NCBI RefSeq assembly: GCF_012030425.1
Contig: NZ_JAAUVN010000006.1
Location: 62,001 to 126,000, forward strand
DNA length: 64,000 bases
Reading direction: 5' to 3'
Source of the DNA: Sphingobacterium sp. B16(2022)
GTDB taxonomy: Bacteria > Bacteroidota > Bacteroidia > Sphingobacteriales > Sphingobacteriaceae
Of this stretch, positions 61,505 to 64,000 are shown one piece after another. The translations under genes and the position numbers were made by a program. Position 1 is the stretch's first letter; each line of letters opens with the position of its first letter. The notes under the pieces were generated by a model. That model saw only the letters and a program-made list of their open reading frames with translations. It did no database searches and was not told the DNA's origin.

Positions 61505-62669
61505 TGAAAAAGGATATTATGGTCAATTTGGAGGTGCTTACATTCCAGAAATGCTATACCCTAATGTAGAAGAACTGCGTCAAAAATATTTAGATATTAT
61601 TCAAGAACCCAGTTTTCAGGAAGAGTTTAATCAACTTCTAAGAGATTATGTGGGTAGACCATCACCTTTATACTATGCAGGCCGTCTATCCGAGAAATAT
61701 GGGAGTAATATATATTTAAAAAGAGAAGATCTAAATCATACAGGTGCTCATAAAATAAACAATACAATTGGTCAAATCTTACTTGCACAGCGACTAGGAA
61801 AGAAAAGGATCATAGCTGAAACGGGAGCTGGGCAACACGGTGTTGCTACTGCTACTGTATGTGCACTAAAAGGATTAGAATGTGTGGTCTACATGGGCGC
61901 CATCGATATTGAGCGCCAAGCACCAAATGTTGCCAGAATGAAGATGATGGGAGCACAAGTAGTACCAGCACAATCGGGAAGCAAAACTTTAAAAGATGCT
62001 ACTAACGAAGCTTTACGAGATTGGATAAACAATCCCGTTGACACACATTATATCATTGGTTCTGTAGTAGGGCCTCACCCCTATCCAGATATGGTTGCTC
62101 GTTTTCAGTCTATCATATCTGAAGAAACAAAAAAACAGCTCTTAGAAAAAACAGGCAAATCCAATCCTGACTATGCAATAGCATGTGTAGGTGGAGGATC
62201 GAATGCTGCAGGTATGTTTTATCACTTTGTAGATGAAGAATCAGTAAAGCTGATTGCTGTAGAAGCTGCTGGATTGGGTGTTGATTCTGGCGAGTCTGCC
62301 GCAACAACGGCACTTGGAAAAGAAGGTGTATTACATGGGAGCCGATCATTGCTGATGCAGACTCCAGATGGACAGGTTATAGAACCATACTCCATATCTG
62401 CGGGATTAGACTATCCTGGAATTGGTCCACAGCACGCCTGGTTATTTAAATCCGGACGCGGCAATTATGTGAGCGTGACGGATAAAGAGGCAATGGAAGC
62501 AGGATTGTTGCTCACAAGACTGGAAGGAATTATTCCTGCTATTGAAAGTGCTCATGCTTTAGCATACTTAGAAAAAATGGATTTAAAACCAGATGATACT
62601 GTGGTCATCTGTCTGTCAGGACGCGGAGATAAGGATCTGGACAATTACATGAAATATTTTGGCTTTTAA
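61485..62669 (+). CDS. trpB: Tryptophan synthase beta chain
   Basis: A 394-residue PLP enzyme that condenses indole with serine. The PLP lysine is in 'REDLNHTGAHKINNTIGQ', and 'GAGQHGVATATV', 'CVGGGSNAAGMFY' and 'SGRGDKD' are present. It is a normal TrpB1. The start codon lies within the trpF reading frame (20-nt overlap), so the two are coupled. Confidence 0.97.
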   Translation: MSKYQVNEKGYYGQFGGAYIPEMLYPNVEELRQKYLDIIQEPSFQEEFNQLLRDYVGRPSPLYYAGRLSEKYGSNIYLKREDLNHTGAHKINNTIGQILLAQRLGKKRIIAETGAGQHGVATATVCALKGLECVVYMGAIDIERQAPNVARMKMMGAQVVPAQSGSKTLKDATNEALRDWINNPVDTHYIIGSVVGPHPYPDMVARFQSIISEETKKQLLEKTGKSNPDYAIACVGGGSNAAGMFYHFVDEESVKLIAVEAAGLGVDSGESAATTALGKEGVLHGSRSLLMQTPDGQVIEPYSISAGLDYPGIGPQHAWLFKSGRGNYVSVTDKEAMEAGLLLTRLEGIIPAIESAHALAYLEKMDLKPDDTVVICLSGRGDKDLDNYMKYFGF

Positions 62670-62672
62670 ACG

Positions 62673-63434
62673 ATGAGAAAAATAAAAAAAACAGGGGATC
62701 AAGGTCTCTTATCGATATATTATACTGCTGGTTACCCAACACTTGATAGCACAGTAACTATTGCCAAAAAGCTGGAGGAATCAGGTGCTGATTTTTTAGA
62801 AATCGGTTTCCCTTATTCAGATCCTGTTGCCGATGGCCCCACTATTCAACATAGCTCCGAGGTTGCTTTAAAGAATGGCATGACAGTAGAAATTCTTTTT
62901 GAACAATTGAAAGAGTTACGTAAGCATGTGACCATTCCCGTATTTTTAATGGGTTATGTAAACCCTTTATTACAATATGGTGTGGAACGCTTTTGTGCTG
63001 ACTGCAAAAAGGTGGGTATTGACGGAATAATTGTACCGGACTTACCGATGTATGAATATGAAGAACTTTATAAAGATACATTTGAAAAGAATGACGTTGC
63101 CAATATTTTTATAGTGACCCCACAGACTTCAGAAGAACGTATTAGAAAGATTGATAAACTTTCCAATAGCTTTATCTACTTGCTCTCCTCTAATGCAACT
63201 ACAGGGACAGAACTGAATGTAGGAGACACAACAACTGCTTACTTCCAGCGAATAAAAGATATGCAGCTTGAAAATCCAATTGCAATCGGATTTGGCATTT
63301 CAAATAAACAATCTTTTGAACAAGCTACATCGTTTGCCACAGGAGCTATTATAGGTACAGCATTTGTGAAACTACTAACGAAGGACAATTACTTAGATGA
63401 AATTCCTAATTTTATTAAATCAATAAAAGGTTAA
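62673..63434 (+). CDS. trpA: Tryptophan synthase alpha chain
   Basis: A 253-residue TIM barrel that cleaves indole-glycerol phosphate. Catalytic acids are in 'FLEIGFPYSDPVADGPTIQ' (Glu and Asp), and 'GVDGIIVPDLP'-like GIDGIIVPDLP and 'VTPQTSEERI' are conserved. It is the last gene of the operon, 3 nt after trpB, and followed by a terminator. Confidence 0.96.
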   Translation: MRKIKKTGDQGLLSIYYTAGYPTLDSTVTIAKKLEESGADFLEIGFPYSDPVADGPTIQHSSEVALKNGMTVEILFEQLKELRKHVTIPVFLMGYVNPLLQYGVERFCADCKKVGIDGIIVPDLPMYEYEELYKDTFEKNDVANIFIVTPQTSEERIRKIDKLSNSFIYLLSSNATTGTELNVGDTTTAYFQRIKDMQLENPIAIGFGISNKQSFEQATSFATGAIIGTAFVKLLTKDNYLDEIPNFIKSIKG

Positions 63435-63439
63435 AACAA

Positions 63440-63476
63440 AAAATAGTCCTTGCTCCATCAAGGACTATTTTTATAA
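63440..63476 (+). terminator. Terminator of the trp operon
   Basis: AAAAATAGTCCTTG (63440-63453) pairs with CAAGGACTATTTTT (63460-63473). Confidence 0.88.
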
Positions 63477-63483
63477 ACTTCTA

Positions 63484-63597
63484 CTAACTGAACAAAAATT
63501 GTAGCAATAATATGACAACAAGAATGCTTAAGAGAGCAAGTTGTTTATTAGCTTTGTCGAAATGAAACAGTTGATCATACTTATCTTGATTTTTCAC
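63484..63597 (-). CDS. Possible 37-residue single-segment membrane protein
   Basis: A GTG-started frame reads MKNQDKYDQLFHFDKANKQ followed by a clean hydrophobic segment (ALLSILVVILLLQFLF) and stops. Charged N-terminus plus one membrane helix is typical of small membrane proteins, and the tail of the frame fills the gap after the trp terminator. It overlaps the promoter and first codons of the gene on the other strand, so it may well be chance. Confidence 0.25.
   Translation of the reverse strand: MKNQDKYDQLFHFDKANKQLALLSILVVILLLQFLFS
63549..63556 (+). promoter_or_regulatory. -7 element TAGCTTTG before the last gene
   Basis: TAGCTTTG fits TAnnTTTG and lies only 6 nt before the ATG at 63562, so a very short leader is expected. 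Confidence 0.4.
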
Positions 63598-64000
63598 TAT
63601 TCCCTTACGGCGACTAGTGCAACTGTGTACTTTCATTTTTGTCATGGAGAAACGCAATCCATCTCCCTCAATAAAGACGAGGCCTCACATGCAGAATGTG
63701 CATTATGCAAAAAAAATGATGCCTGCCATAAAACTCCTGTTTCGGAAGAGCATAAATCAACTGAAGATAATAAATGTAAAAATGTTTCTGTCGATTTAAA
63801 AAACGTCGACGACAATCATTTTTCATCGGATAGTGCAAAGGTTTATCCGGTTATCAGTCCAGCCATTCTGGTATTAAACTGGATTATTATAAATCAAAAC
63901 TACTTTGAAAACATTGCCAATTCCAAATGTGTTTTCGCGTCAAATAAACCGATATCGGCAACTGATATTTCTCCTTATTTGATAAACTGTAACTTCAGAA
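63562..64000 (+). CDS. Cys/His-rich exported protein, HYC_CC_PP-like, cut by the window end
   Basis: The frame opens at 63562 (MKQLIILILIFHYSLTATSA, a signal peptide) and runs open for 146 codons to the window edge, so the 3' end is missing. After the signal come 'VYFHFCHGE', 'CALCKKNDACH' and a later Cys, a spacing of His and Cys that resembles the Bacteroidota HYC_CC_PP family, often found next to TonB-dependent receptor genes. A role with metal ions is suggested by the residues but not shown. Confidence 0.65.
   Translation, partial: MKQLIILILIFHYSLTATSATVYFHFCHGETQSISLNKDEASHAECALCKKNDACHKTPVSEEHKSTEDNKCKNVSVDLKNVDDNHFSSDSAKVYPVISPAILVLNWIIINQNYFENIANSKCVFASNKPISATDISPYLINCNFR

Overview
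The window is chromosomal DNA of a low-GC Bacteroidota member, most likely the Sphingobacteriaceae (Sphingobacterium-like). The evidence is the gene content: bacillithiol enzyme BshA, gliding-family protein GldC, GLPGLI protein, S46 dipeptidyl-peptidase, a Zn-ligand-less DksA-like protein, BlaR-like M56 proteins with TonB domains, and duplicated-FtsX permeases. Several genes also have Bacteroidota-type promoters (TTTG about 19-22 nt before TAnnTTTG) and lack Shine-Dalgarno sites. I saw no rRNA, tRNA, CRISPR array or insertion sequence. Most of the window is ordinary core chromosome, dense and mostly ended by strong hairpin terminators.

Layout. 1-0.3 kb: small HTH protein. 0.35-7.7 kb: an accessory block of two large MacB/FtsX-like permeases, a DUF4097 repeat protein and an ABC ATPase. 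Each of its three transcription units starts with the same nested palindrome 73-75 bp before a sigma-54 type (GG-N10-GC/GT) promoter, so the block looks like one sigma-54 regulon, possibly for envelope stress. 7.8-18.5 kb: SirB1-like protein, lipoprotein, queH, a DUF177-rpmF-plsX-fabH-accB-accC lipid cluster, tatC-rpiB and an M28 peptidase. 18.8-25.9 kb: outer-membrane barrel protein, cbpA-cbpM chaperone pair, and a leftward blaI / M56-TonB sensor / lipoprotein operon with twin operators over its promoter. 26.2-31.1 kb: arfB, DUF1003, bshA, pyrH-frr, sugar isomerase.

31.2-38.7 kb, leftward: nuoA-nuoB-purK-purE (an unusual join, with the other nuo genes absent), ffh, YugP-type protease, ECF sigma factor, glyA. 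39.1-46.7 kb, rightward: A-type Fe-S carrier, ileS, DksA-like, lspA, M28 peptidase, RmlD-like reductase, acyl-CoA thioesterase. 46.7-49.3 kb, leftward: EVE protein, gldC, small membrane protein, DEAD-box helicase. 49.4-55.6 kb: DPP7-like peptidase, Hc1-like histone, GLPGLI protein paired with an outer-membrane receptor. 55.7-59.7 kb: M20 dipeptidase, acyltransferase, LolD-like ATPase, two small proteins. 59.7-63.5 kb: trpDFBA behind a classical attenuator whose 15-residue leader peptide carries three consecutive Trp codons. 63.56 kb to the end: a truncated Cys/His-rich protein.

The most notable signals are the sigma-54/UAS-controlled permease-DUF4097 block and the trp attenuator in front of a trp operon that lacks trpE, trpG and trpC.
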